From contig NZ_CP076620.1 of assembly GCF_020911725.1 (NCBI RefSeq), positions 467,501 to 531,500 of the forward strand: a stretch of DNA of 64,000 nucleotides, in the 5' to 3' direction. Origin of the DNA: Clostridium cadaveris. Its GTDB lineage: Bacteria; Bacillota; Clostridia; Clostridiales; Clostridiaceae. The notes below the pieces were generated by a model, which made no database searches, had not been told where the DNA came from, and saw nothing but the letters and a program-made list of their open reading frames with translations. Shown piece by piece: positions 19,447 through 27,604 of this stretch (position 1 is the first letter of the stretch; each line of letters starts with the position of its first letter). The position numbers and the translations under genes were made by a program.

Positions 19447-20028
19447 CTAAGCATCTTTTTTCTGCTCAGATAATTCTTTGATATTTAGTATCTCAAGGAT
19501 TTTTTCTGAACGTTCCTTTGTAGAACCTTCTATGGTTATGTAAGGTACGTTTTCGGAATCTAAAAATTGTTTGATTGCTTCATCAATTGATTTAGCAAGT
19601 GTCTCATCCTGCCATCTTATACCGTCTTGCTTGTAGCCGAATTCTCTAGGAACAAAAAATAGATAATCATATTTATCAAGATCACTTAGGGCTAGTCCAT
19701 AAAGATCTTTTAAAATTTCTTTTTCTTTGGTACTTCTCTTCTTATCCCCAAGCATAAATCTTCCATATACATATGGAATAAATGTGGCATAATCGGTTAT
19801 AGCATAATCAAATTCATTAAGAGAATCCTCTAACATTTTCTGTCCAAGATAAATTCCATATTGCTCGGAAATGGTCTCTATCATACCTTTTTCTTTTAAG
19901 TAATCTGTACTATATTCAGTTGCAGCACCTACATTTAAGCCTTTTACTTTTAAGTCTACATATACTTGCTGTATAAGAGTAGTCTTACCACATCTAGGGC
20001 CGCCTAAAATTGCAATTCTTATAGGCAT
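19447..20028 (-). CDS. P-loop ATPase/kinase of the AAA_28 (NadR-like) type
   Basis: 193 aa. Walker A GGPRCGKTT at residues 9-17. The sequence between (AATEYSTDYL..., FDYAITDYATFIPYVYG, YDYLFFVPREFGY) resembles the P-loop kinase domain found in NadR C-termini and related AAA_28 proteins, which phosphorylate small molecules. A DGIRWQDETLAKSIDEAI segment matches the lid/substrate region of that group. No DNA-binding or nucleotidyltransferase domain is attached. The physiological substrate is unknown. It is alone on the minus strand, with a GGAGG-like site just before ATG. Confidence 0.75.
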   Translation of the reverse strand: MPIRIAILGGPRCGKTTLIQQVYVDLKVKGLNVGAATEYSTDYLKEKGMIETISEQYGIYLGQKMLEDSLNEFDYAITDYATFIPYVYGRFMLGDKKRSTKEKEILKDLYGLALSDLDKYDYLFFVPREFGYKQDGIRWQDETLAKSIDEAIKQFLDSENVPYITIEGSTKERSEKILEILNIKELSEQKKDA

Positions 20029-20217
20029 CGTCTAATCCTCCAATTAAATTAAGTAAATACACTTTATTATATCATAAACATTGAAATTGTAACCTTATTA
20101 ATGACTAATACTAAATTTTACATTTGCAAATCTTTGTAAGTAAAAATATAGAAATATTTATTTGTAGTGATAAACTTACACTAATGGTATAATTATGTAA
20201 ATGGGGTGAGGGGAGCT

Positions 20218-21120
20218 ATGAGTAAAAACAATAAAATACTAAAAATATCGCTTACGTTAATAATGTTATCATTAATAATAGTCATAATGTTAATCGGTAA
20301 GCTAAGACTAGAAAAGCCTGTATTTTTAATAAATTATTGTGAAATTGGTACTTATGAAATTGGAGACAAATATTCTTTAGGGGAAGAGAGATTTAAATTA
20401 AAATATATTTCTAACGTAGATGATACACGGCGTGTCGTTAGAATAACCTTTAAAGAAGCTCCAGACATAGATTTTTTTGCAACAGAGTATAATAGATGGA
20501 GTAATGTAATTGGATCTATAGATGAAAATTCTAATGTGAATAAGTATGGAAGGTATGGAATTCATACAGTAAATGTGACATGCCATTCTTTTAATTATGA
20601 GGATTACTCTGAAGAACTTGTACTAAGCGAGGCTACGGTTGAATTTGATGATGGATTAAAAATGGATGTGGATTTAGGAAAAATAGTTTTATACAAAGAA
20701 AAAAATAATCCTGTAGCTCTAGAGCACTTCAGTGCACAAACTTCAGATAACATAGGCTCTATTGCATTTACAGTAAATGAAGATGTAAAGATAGAAAAGA
20801 TAGAATCACCTTTAATAGAAGAAGCATCAAAAATATTTGATTTCAATATCAAGTTGACCCCATGGGGAGAAAGCAAAGAGAAGGAATATGAAAAAGGGAA
20901 AACTATAAAAAAAGACTCTATAATAATATGTTCATCTAATTATAAGTCTAGTGAAGATATATTAGAAGATTATAAAGTATATGATATAAAACCTAAAATA
21001 TGGTTTATAAATGACTATGATGATAGATATAGCTGGAGGTACTACGAAATGTCAAACCACCATAGAAAATATACTTATTATGGATTATATAAATATCTAA
21101 AAGCTAGAGGGGAGATATAA
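20218..21120 (+). CDS. Hypothetical membrane-anchored extracellular protein
   Basis: 300 aa from ATG 20218, seven bases after GGTGAG; an in-frame GTG at 20206 is less well placed. One N-terminal hydrophobic helix (LKISLTLIMLSLIIVIMLIG) followed by about 270 polar residues, so type II topology with the bulk outside is likely. The body looks beta-rich and ends in aromatic, Tyr-rich sequence (YSWRYYEMSNHHRKYTYYGLYKYL). No Cys-based lipobox and no family I can name. It may be regulated with the PH-like gene that follows after about 100 bases. Confidence 0.75.
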   Translation: MSKNNKILKISLTLIMLSLIIVIMLIGKLRLEKPVFLINYCEIGTYEIGDKYSLGEERFKLKYISNVDDTRRVVRITFKEAPDIDFFATEYNRWSNVIGSIDENSNVNKYGRYGIHTVNVTCHSFNYEDYSEELVLSEATVEFDDGLKMDVDLGKIVLYKEKNNPVALEHFSAQTSDNIGSIAFTVNEDVKIEKIESPLIEEASKIFDFNIKLTPWGESKEKEYEKGKTIKKDSIIICSSNYKSSEDILEDYKVYDIKPKIWFINDYDDRYSWRYYEMSNHHRKYTYYGLYKYLKARGEI

Positions 21121-21223
21121 TTGTGGGTGATGGATATAAAAATAAAAAATTTTCATATAATTTGAAATTGTGTTATTATAAAGAAGATAGAAATTAATGT
21201 TCTTAATATAAGGGGGAAAAGTT

Positions 21224-22045
21224 ATGGCAATTGATAATAATATGAATTTAACATTTAAATCTGCATTTCAAAAAACATGGACTTTATTAAGTGACAGATT
21301 AATCTATGATGGCAAAGAGATATTATTTACAGAAATAAAAGATGTAAAAATAATGGGTAAAGTAACTATAGCTACAAATGGAATCATACAACTTATAGTA
21401 GGAAATAAACCTATAAATTTAGTATACACAAAGAAGAATCAAAATGCTGGGGAAATAGCTATAGAGTATTTATGTAAAAATTATGGAAATAAAGAAGATA
21501 GGGGATCTAGAAAAACATTAAGTGAAGTTCAAACTGAAATAGATAACTTACCATTTAAAGATAATTTAAAATCTCTAAAAGACGAGATTAAGGAATTACC
21601 ATTTATACTTTTAGGTGATGAAAATATCAAAGCTATGACAAGCGGCTTAACAAATGGAAGCCCTTGGCTTATGGTATGTACTAATAAACGTGTATTGCAC
21701 ATAGATAAAAAGAGAAATCGTGAATTGCAAACAACAGATATTCCTTTAGACAGAATTAATAGTATATCTTATTCTAAAAAAGGAATATTCGGTAAAATAT
21801 CTATTACAGATGGAGCAACTCCAAGAGAAATAGAAAATGTATCACTTATAACAATGAATTCTTTTATTGATACTGTAAATAAAGAGAAAGAATTAAATAA
21901 AGAAGCTAAAATGAATCCTACAACTCAAGTAATTAATAACGTGTCTACTGCAGATGAATTGATGAAATATAAGCAGTTAATGGACATGGGTGTATTGACA
22001 CCAGAAGAGTTTGAGGTAAAGAAAAAAGAACTTTTAGGTTTATAA
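21224..22045 (+). CDS. PH-like domain protein with C-terminal SHOCT motif
   Basis: 273 aa, soluble. The N-terminal 85 residues and residues about 115-225 each look like bacterial PH-like beta domains (for example LLGDENIKAMTSG...WLMVCTNKRVLHIDKK). The C-terminal 35 residues form a SHOCT motif (TADELMKYKQLMDMGVLTPEEFEVKKKELLGL region), a short helical tail found on many bacterial PH-like proteins. Members usually act as adaptors with unknown ligands. AGGGGGAAAAG fixes the start. Own terminator follows. Confidence 0.8.
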   Translation: MAIDNNMNLTFKSAFQKTWTLLSDRLIYDGKEILFTEIKDVKIMGKVTIATNGIIQLIVGNKPINLVYTKKNQNAGEIAIEYLCKNYGNKEDRGSRKTLSEVQTEIDNLPFKDNLKSLKDEIKELPFILLGDENIKAMTSGLTNGSPWLMVCTNKRVLHIDKKRNRELQTTDIPLDRINSISYSKKGIFGKISITDGATPREIENVSLITMNSFIDTVNKEKELNKEAKMNPTTQVINNVSTADELMKYKQLMDMGVLTPEEFEVKKKELLGL

Positions 22046-22058
22046 ATTATAGAGTATT

Positions 22059-22105
22059 TAGTGTATGTGGGATAAAAAATTATTTCCACATACACTATTT
22101 ATTTT
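22059..22105 (+). terminator. Terminator
   Basis: Perfect 12-bp stem TAGTGTATGTGG/CCACATACACTA (22059-22070, 22086-22097) then TTTATTTTT. Confidence 0.88.
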
Positions 22106-22324
22106 TATAAATGAACTTAAAGATTAATTGAACATATTTGTAGTGCGGTACTTTTTAAAATCGAAAAACGGCATTAAATAACCTCATTAGAAGAATGGAG
22201 GATATAATTACCGTTCAACTAATTTATCAGAACTGATATAATAGTGACAAAACAAAAGAAAAAGAATATATTGTTTTTGGTGGAAAAAATATATTACTAA
22301 TTTATAATATGGAGACAATGAATT

Positions 22325-23089
22325 ATGGAACATTATAAGATTTTATGTGTTGATGAAAAGGCATCAATGGAAGAGGTAACGAGAGCATACAAAAGTAAAG
22401 TAAACCAATTTAAAGAAGAGATAAATAATGAAAAAAGAGCAAATGCATTTATAAAAGTATTTGATGAAGCTTATGAGGCAATAAAGACAGAAAGGGAACA
22501 AAATCAGTATAAGCACAATTCAGATGTGAATAGCTATGAAGATAATTACTCAAAGAAGAATTTAAAAAATAGCGCTAATGAAGATGAATTTCATGATTTT
22601 GAAGATGATGAATATGAGAAAGAAAACAGGAGAAGTTCATCAAAGAATTCATCAAGAAAAAAACAGAAAAATAATAAGAAAAAATCTTCAACTAGCAAAA
22701 ATAAAGATGGAGAAAAAAATAGAAGAGATAAGAATAAAAAAACATCAGCTAAGGATAGGAAAGAATCATCTACAGCAGGCACAGTAACCCAAATGATATT
22801 GAAAGTTTTAGCAATACCGGTGATAATTATATTATCTATAATAATATTTTTGTGCAAGATAATAAGTTTAATATCGTGGATTGCATCAAAGGTTATAATA
22901 GTAGCGGCAATAGCTATATCAGCAATTCATGGATATCAAATTTATATTGGACAACCTATGCGCTATGAGATATTTGCAATAAGTGCTGTAGCTTTTATAG
23001 TTTCTTTATTTTTACCAAGTATATTAAAAATAGTTCCATCTACATTAGGAAGTGTAAATGATAGGTTAAAAAGATTTGTTTTTAAATAG
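22325..23089 (+). CDS. Degenerate J-domain membrane protein lacking HPD
   Basis: 254 aa. Residues 1-62 have the helix pattern of a DnaJ J domain (MEHYKILCVDEKASMEEVTRAYKSKV... then FIKVFDEAYEAIKTEREQNQY), but the HPD tripeptide needed to stimulate DnaK is absent; the corresponding stretch reads KVNQFKEE. Residues about 70-155 are a very basic and acidic low-complexity linker (runs of Lys, Ser, Asn, Glu). Three hydrophobic segments follow (about 160-185, 188-210, 215-235). Probably an integral membrane protein with a J-like cytosolic head that no longer activates Hsp70. Short downstream genes may be co-transcribed. Confidence 0.75.
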   Translation: MEHYKILCVDEKASMEEVTRAYKSKVNQFKEEINNEKRANAFIKVFDEAYEAIKTEREQNQYKHNSDVNSYEDNYSKKNLKNSANEDEFHDFEDDEYEKENRRSSSKNSSRKKQKNNKKKSSTSKNKDGEKNRRDKNKKTSAKDRKESSTAGTVTQMILKVLAIPVIIILSIIIFLCKIISLISWIASKVIIVAAIAISAIHGYQIYIGQPMRYEIFAISAVAFIVSLFLPSILKIVPSTLGSVNDRLKRFVFK

Positions 23090-23125
23090 ATTACTTAAAG
23101 AAAATATAAACTTATAGGAGAAAAT

Positions 23126-23491
23126 ATGAAGATAAATTTCAAATATCTAAAAGCTTTTATTATTGTATTTTTTATTGAAGTATTTATAGCACTTTTCATA
23201 CATGACAGAATTATTAGACCTTACATTGGGGATATTCTAGTAATTGTGCTACTATATACTTTAGTAAAAAGCTTTTGTAAAAGAGAAATAAAACTTTTAC
23301 CAGTGTATTTATTTGTTTTTGCAGCCTTTGTTGAAGTAATGCAATTCTTTAATATTGTAAAGGTGCTAGGATTAGAGAATAATAAAGTACTTTCCATTAT
23401 TATTGGAAGTACCTTTGATATAAAGGATATTTTATGTTATTTAGCCGGTAGCATAATTTTATTAATATGGGATAATAGAAGGAATCAATAA
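23126..23491 (+). CDS. DUF2809-type small membrane protein
   Basis: 121 aa with four hydrophobic segments. The motif RPYIGDILVIVLLYTLVKSF near residue 31 and the acidic FVEVMQFF helix fit DUF2809, a family of unknown function related in outline to VanZ-like proteins. TAGGAGAAAAT fixes the start, 36 bases after the J-like gene, so an operon is likely. Confidence 0.75.
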   Translation: MKINFKYLKAFIIVFFIEVFIALFIHDRIIRPYIGDILVIVLLYTLVKSFCKREIKLLPVYLFVFAAFVEVMQFFNIVKVLGLENNKVLSIIIGSTFDIKDILCYLAGSIILLIWDNRRNQ

Positions 23492-23510
23492 ATTTAAGGG
23501 GGAGAATTCC

Positions 23511-23813
23511 ATGATAAAGCATATAGTAATGTGGAAACTAAAGGATTTTAGCAATGGAAATGATAAGAATCAAAATGCTCAAATAATAAAGGAGCGTTTA
23601 GAAAAATTACCTGAAATTATAGAAGAGGTAAGTTTTTTAGAAGTTGGGATAGACATAAGCAATACAAGCAGTTCTTATGATGTTGTCTTATGTTCTGAGT
23701 TTGAAAGTGAAGAAAAGCTTAAAGCCTATGCAACTCATCCTGAACACCTTAAGGTAGTAGAGTTTATTACAGAGGTAAAAGAAGAACGTATAGTTGTTGA
23801 TTATATTGTTTAG
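23511..23813 (+). CDS. Dabb-family (stress-responsive alpha/beta barrel) protein
   Basis: 100 aa, the usual single-domain length. MIKHIVMWKLKD at the N-terminus, the FLEVGIDISNTSSSYDVVLCSEFES core and HPEHLKVVEFI are the Dabb dimeric ferredoxin-like fold. Some members are enzymes or stress proteins; the function here is unknown. GGGGGAG lies before the ATG and it is 19 bases after the DUF2809 gene. Confidence 0.88.
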   Translation: MIKHIVMWKLKDFSNGNDKNQNAQIIKERLEKLPEIIEEVSFLEVGIDISNTSSSYDVVLCSEFESEEKLKAYATHPEHLKVVEFITEVKEERIVVDYIV

Positions 23814-23829
23814 AGTTTAAAGGTAAAAG

Positions 23830-23868
23830 AAAGAGGGACAATCCTAGTTGGGGACTGTCCCTTTTGAT
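23830..23868 (+). terminator. Terminator after the Dabb gene
   Basis: AAGAGGGACA..CC pairs with GG..TGTCCCTTTT around 23830-23866, followed by TT. Confidence 0.8.
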
Positions 23869-23906
23869 TTTAATTAAAGATATTGAAACTGAGAATTTTG
23901 ATTGAA

Positions 23907-24725
23907 TTAAACTTTTTCAACGAGAATTTGTATTTCGGTAACATAATCATCACTTTCTTTAGAAGTTAAGCTGTCAAGGATGCAGTATTCATAGGAATAG
24001 CCTTGAGGTCTATAGCCGGCAGCTGAAATTTCATTTAATAATTTTTTGTAAGATTCCCCTATAGAGGGGTAAGTGCCTATGTGATATATAGAAGCATAGG
24101 TACCTTTAATTTTTTTGTGGATTTTTATATTAGCTAGCTTTGATTCTAAAGGAATAAAAGCATAGTGAGCTGAGGTGTAATCATCAGATAATATATTCCC
24201 CACAGGAACCATAGCACCTATTTGATAATAGTGTGGATAATTAAACTTATCAGCTTTATTAAGAAGAATTTTTAGTGCTATATCAAGATGAAGAAGGTCT
24301 TGAGGATCCCCAACTTTTTCTATGGCTAGGTATTCCGTTTCATTGCAAAACATAAAAGAAACATTCTTTTTATTCTTTGAAAAATCCTCTAAAGTTCTAA
24401 CTTTTCTTTCTAGACGTTTATTTATAAGTTTTAGATTCTTAATTTTATTTTTAATTTCTTTTTGCTGGTCTTGCATAAGAGAAATTGCACTTTCGCTGTT
24501 TCGATTCTCCATAAACTCGCGTATAGCTTTTAAAGGTAGTCCCATTTCTTTTAATATCAGAATACTATCTAGAACCTCAAGTTGATCGGCAGTATAGTAT
24601 CTATATCCGTTTATTGGGTCTATGTTTTTGGGCTTGAAGATTCCTTCCTTATCGTAAAATATTAAGGTCTGTTTTGAAATGTTATTAAGCTTTGCCATTT
24701 CACCTACAGTAAAGCGTGTATTCAT
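23907..24725 (-). CDS. MerR-family regulator with GyrI-like effector domain (BmrR type)
   Basis: 272 aa from ATG 24725, nine bases after AAGGAG; upstream in-frame residues have no such site. N-terminal MerR HTH (FTVGEMAKLNNISKQTLIFYDKEGIF, GYRYYTADQLEVLD), then a dimerisation coiled coil of about 30 residues (QDQQKEIKNKIKNLKLINKR), then a C-terminal effector-binding domain of about 150 residues, GyrI-like, as in multidrug sensors such as BmrR. It should bind small hydrophobic molecules and untwist 19-bp-spaced promoters. The divergent YitT-type gene has exactly such a promoter (24784-24814). Confidence 0.9.
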   Translation of the reverse strand: MNTRFTVGEMAKLNNISKQTLIFYDKEGIFKPKNIDPINGYRYYTADQLEVLDSILILKEMGLPLKAIREFMENRNSESAISLMQDQQKEIKNKIKNLKLINKRLERKVRTLEDFSKNKKNVSFMFCNETEYLAIEKVGDPQDLLHLDIALKILLNKADKFNYPHYYQIGAMVPVGNILSDDYTSAHYAFIPLESKLANIKIHKKIKGTYASIYHIGTYPSIGESYKKLLNEISAAGYRPQGYSYEYCILDSLTSKESDDYVTEIQILVEKV

Positions 24726-24783
24726 ATAGAAATTCTCCTTATTACACAAATTTTTATTTTGAGAAAATCATAGGAAAGATCTG

Positions 24784-24814
24784 TTGACAATATAGTTACT
24801 ATATCCTTTATACT
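24784..24814 (+). promoter_or_regulatory. MerR-type promoter with 19-bp spacer and operator dyad
   Basis: TTGACA (24784-24789) and TATACT (24809-24814) are separated by 19 bp, the over-long spacer typical of MerR-activated promoters. The spacer carries the perfect dyad TATAGT-T-ACTATA (24791-24803). It faces the YitT-type gene and lies about 60 bp from the divergent MerR gene. Confidence 0.85.
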
Positions 24815-24846
24815 TGAAAGTGTCAATGATAGAAAGGAGTTTTAAG

Positions 24847-25470
24847 ATGTTATTACAAAAGGCAAATACGAAAATAATAAAAAAACAATACTGTCTTTTG
24901 CTATTGGGAGCTGCTATCTTATCTTTTGGCCTATACAATATTCATAGCCAAAGTAATATTACCGAAGGCGGAATTTTAGGAATGACATTGTTTATAAAAC
25001 ATTGGATTGGCATTTCACCTGGTATAACTGGATTGTGAATGGATGCTATCTGTTATTTCTTTGCATACAAGCTTTTAGGTAAGACATTTTTAAAGAATGC
25101 AATTTTTGCTAGCTTTGGATTCTCTATGTTTTACAATATTTATGAGTACTTTGGATATGTTCTTCCAAGTTTAGATGGCTATCCTATATCAGCAGCGGTT
25201 TTAGGTGGACTAATTGTAGGGCTAGGTGTTGGAATAATTCTTAAGGCTGGAGGGGCTTCAGGAGGGGATGATGCCTTAGCGCTAATCATCTCAAAGTTAA
25301 GCAAATGTAAGATTTCAAAGGCATATTTTCTTGCTGATTTTGTAGTATTGATGCTTTCTTTAACTTATATTTCAGTAGACAAGATAATTTGTTCTCTTCT
25401 CTCGGTATCTATTTCGTCTTACGTAGTTGGAAAGATTCACGCTTCAAAAGATAAGGTAGCGGTAGTTTAG
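24847..25470 (+). pseudogene. YitT-family membrane protein gene interrupted by an in-frame TGA
   Basis: The frame runs 206 sense codons plus one internal stop from ATG 24847 (AAAGGAG upstream). Residues before the stop (GAAILSFGLYNIHSQSNITEGGILGMTLFIKHWIGISPGITGL) and after it (MDAICYFFAYKLLGKTFLKNA...) form one continuous YitT/DUF161-like protein of about five membrane helices. TGA at 25036-25038 breaks it; a TGG-to-TGA change would explain it. Its promoter, ribosome binding site and terminator are intact, so the mutation may be recent or a sequence error. The second half could still be made from the ATG directly after the stop but would lack the first helices. Confidence 0.8.
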
Positions 25471-25499
25471 ATATGTACATTAAAAGATAGAGTAGTTTT

Positions 25500-25541
25500 C
25501 TTAGCGTCAGTTAAAATTAGTAACTGACGCTAAGTTTTTTA
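25500..25541 (+). terminator. Strong terminator after the YitT-type gene
   Basis: Perfect 14-bp stem CTTAGCGTCAGTTA/TAACTGACGCTAAG (25500-25513, 25521-25534) and T6. Confidence 0.93.
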
Positions 25542-25767
25542 TATTTAAAGTTAAATGGGTTAGGAGTTCTTTCTATGAAGAGTAAGATTAAATATTTTTC
25601 TTCATAAAGTAACGATTATGTTCTTTAGGACAGTCAGCAGATCTGCACAACTATAGTAAGACATGAAACAATTTGTTCAGAGCTAATTAGAGAATTAATT
25701 TGAATTCATGTTTTATTTATTGTTGTGCCTTATTTACAAAGTAAGATGTAGATAGGAGCAATGATTT

Positions 25768-25842
25768 ATGAGATATGAAAAAGCGCAGGATATCCTTCCA
25801 GAGGAAATTTTACATCACCTACTTTTTATTGAGCATAATTGA
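25768..25842 (+). pseudogene. Possible remnant of a small HTH regulator
   Basis: A good ribosome binding site (ATAGGAG) and ATG 25768 open a 24-residue frame MRYEKAQDILPEEILHHLLF before TGA. Its first 14 residues resemble the start of short CD3324-type clostridial regulators (KAQDILPEELL). The rest of the domain is not found downstream in any obvious frame, so the gene appears truncated. The family match is from memory of the motif only. Confidence 0.35.
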
Positions 25843-25902
25843 TACAGAAATGTTTATGAACTTGTTACTATTTCATGGATCATGGTAAGTTAGAATAGAT
25901 GA

Positions 25903-26148
25903 AACATTAAATCCATAGAATCAAGGATAAATGGAATATCTTCAGGTCTGGGATTTAAAGAATTATTAGAGAGAAAAACGCAAGAGCTTAGCGGGGGTCA
26001 AAGAAGTAAGATTATTTTAGGAAAGCTTTTATTAGAAAAACCTGATATTTTGCTTCTAGATGAACCTACTAATCATCTAAATATTGATGCGAAAGAAGAA
26101 TTAAAAAGTTTGACAATTATGAAAAGAGAGTATAATATTAAATCATAA
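25903..26148 (+). pseudogene. Fragment of an ABC-F ATPase gene
   Basis: In one frame, about 81 codons after a TGA encode the end of an ABC domain: SGLGFKELLERKTQELSGGQ (signature LSGGQ), KIILGKLLLEKPDILLLDEPTNHL (Walker B) and then an abrupt end after ELKSLTIMKREYNIKS. There is no Walker A, no first half and no start signal. It resembles ABC-F resistance-type sequence more than random homology. Together with the regulator fragment before it, it marks an old insertion, deletion or decay event between 25.5 and 26.2 kb. The remaining sequence from 25541 to 25767 shows nothing recognisable. Confidence 0.75.
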
Positions 26149-26197
26149 GTAGTAAGTAGTAAGTAAAAGTAATAAATTTACAAAAGGAGATATGTGT

Positions 26198-27184
26198 ATG
26201 AAAGATTTAAAGTTATCACAATGCTTTTCTCTTATAGCTTTAAATGCACAAGATGCTAAGACTATGACTGTGTCAAAAAAGGTATCGCTAAACTGCATGG
26301 CAGCAGCAGTTATTTTAGAAGCTTATTTAGAGGGATGCTTAAGAGAAAGTCAAGGACAATTAATATTGGATAAAAGTATATTTAATAATCAGAATACAAT
26401 GCTATATACGGAAACTGTTTTTAAATCAATCTTAAAAATGGAAGAGGATAAAGGCAATTTTTCATGGTGGCTTACTAAAGCAGCAAATTTATCGCAAAAA
26501 GATTTAGCGAATTTAGAAAAGACTATGGTAGATTCTTTAGAGGGGGAGGAGCTTATTGAGGAGATACCAAATCTTTTAGGATGTGATTTGTATTATGACA
26601 GTATGGATGTAGATATGAAGGAATACAGAACTAAAAGTGAAGTTTATACTAGAATTATTGAAAGCATACGCGCGGAGATTTTAGAGGAAGGACCAGTAAG
26701 CGATGAAACTATTTTTATGCTTTGGCTTTTACGTGAGAGTGCATGTTTTCAAGAGGTTTTCTCTAACAAAGAATTAGAAGAGATTGTGGTGAAGATGAAT
26801 GAGCTGTCTGAAAAAGTGTATTTGGCAAAAATACTTTTTAAAATAAATATATATCATGGCTTGGAAATAGCCATAAAGAAATTTTTGAGAGCAAAGAAGA
26901 ATGCAATGAAGACACCAACTGGAATAGGGTTAAACTTTGTATTTCCTTGGCTTGAACGTTCGCAATCTGTTTTTATAGATACAGAAGAGTGGTTTTCGAA
27001 TCCTAAGCAGAGATTAGAGGCAGTTACGTCACGTCTAGCTAAAGGGGGGCACAGGTATGAAGTAATGAGAGGGGAAAAGATAGTTCTCATTAAAATTGAT
27101 AATATACTTTATGAAGCCATTCCTACGTCCACAGGAGGAAGAACGACTATTCATGGAGTACGACTTAGAAGATATCCTAATTAG
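26198..27184 (+). CDS. GPP34-like (GOLPH3-type) domain protein, tentative
   Basis: 328 aa from ATG 26198, eight bases after AAGGAG; the ATG at 26192 is too close. The N-terminus (LSQCFSLIALNAQDAKTMTVSKKVSLNCMAAAVILEAYLEG) has the look of the GPP34 family, which binds membranes or lipid head groups; this assignment is weak. The rest is mostly helical with charged surface and a Gly-rich end (TSTGGRTTIHGVRLRRYP). No membrane span. It is followed after 17 bases by a small MerR-type gene, so they probably share a transcript. Confidence 0.6.
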   Translation: MKDLKLSQCFSLIALNAQDAKTMTVSKKVSLNCMAAAVILEAYLEGCLRESQGQLILDKSIFNNQNTMLYTETVFKSILKMEEDKGNFSWWLTKAANLSQKDLANLEKTMVDSLEGEELIEEIPNLLGCDLYYDSMDVDMKEYRTKSEVYTRIIESIRAEILEEGPVSDETIFMLWLLRESACFQEVFSNKELEEIVVKMNELSEKVYLAKILFKINIYHGLEIAIKKFLRAKKNAMKTPTGIGLNFVFPWLERSQSVFIDTEEWFSNPKQRLEAVTSRLAKGGHRYEVMRGEKIVLIKIDNILYEAIPTSTGGRTTIHGVRLRRYPN

Positions 27185-27201
27185 AGGAGTTGTATTAAAA
27201 G

Positions 27202-27471
27202 ATGTCAAGACAAAGATCTATGGAAAAAATTCTTGAGTCAGAATATGTGTCCATTGGTGAGTTGGTAAGACTTACGAATTCAAGATATAGCACTTTAAAA
27301 TTTTATACTGAAGAAGGTATGCTGCCTTTTAATCAAGAGGAAGAAAATTTGACTAGGCGATTTCCAAGAGAAAGAGCAATGGAGAGAATTGAAGAGATAA
27401 AAATTTTGAAAAGGCAGGGACATAGGATTGATGAAATAAAGAAAATCCTAATGGATAAAGATAATATTTAA
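27202..27471 (+). CDS. Stand-alone MerR-type DNA-binding domain
   Basis: 89 aa, only a winged HTH: SIGELVRLTNSRYSTLKFYTEEGMLPF, then RRFPRERAMERIEEIKILKRQG and DEIKKILMD. There is no effector domain or Cys metal site, so it resembles the short MerR-like regulators rather than classical sensors. GAGGAG lies 12 bases before the ATG. Located between the GPP34-like gene and the tandem YhgE genes, it may control either. Confidence 0.8.
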   Translation: MSRQRSMEKILESEYVSIGELVRLTNSRYSTLKFYTEEGMLPFNQEEENLTRRFPRERAMERIEEIKILKRQGHRIDEIKKILMDKDNI

Positions 27472-27604
27472 ATTCAATAATAAGTAATATAAAAAATGAC
27501 TGGTAAGTATAAAAATTCACATAAAATCCATAAGTTTGACTTTAAATTAAGGCAGAAAACTGTTAACATATGGTATGTTGAAGTCATTAGTATTAATTTA
27601 GGAT

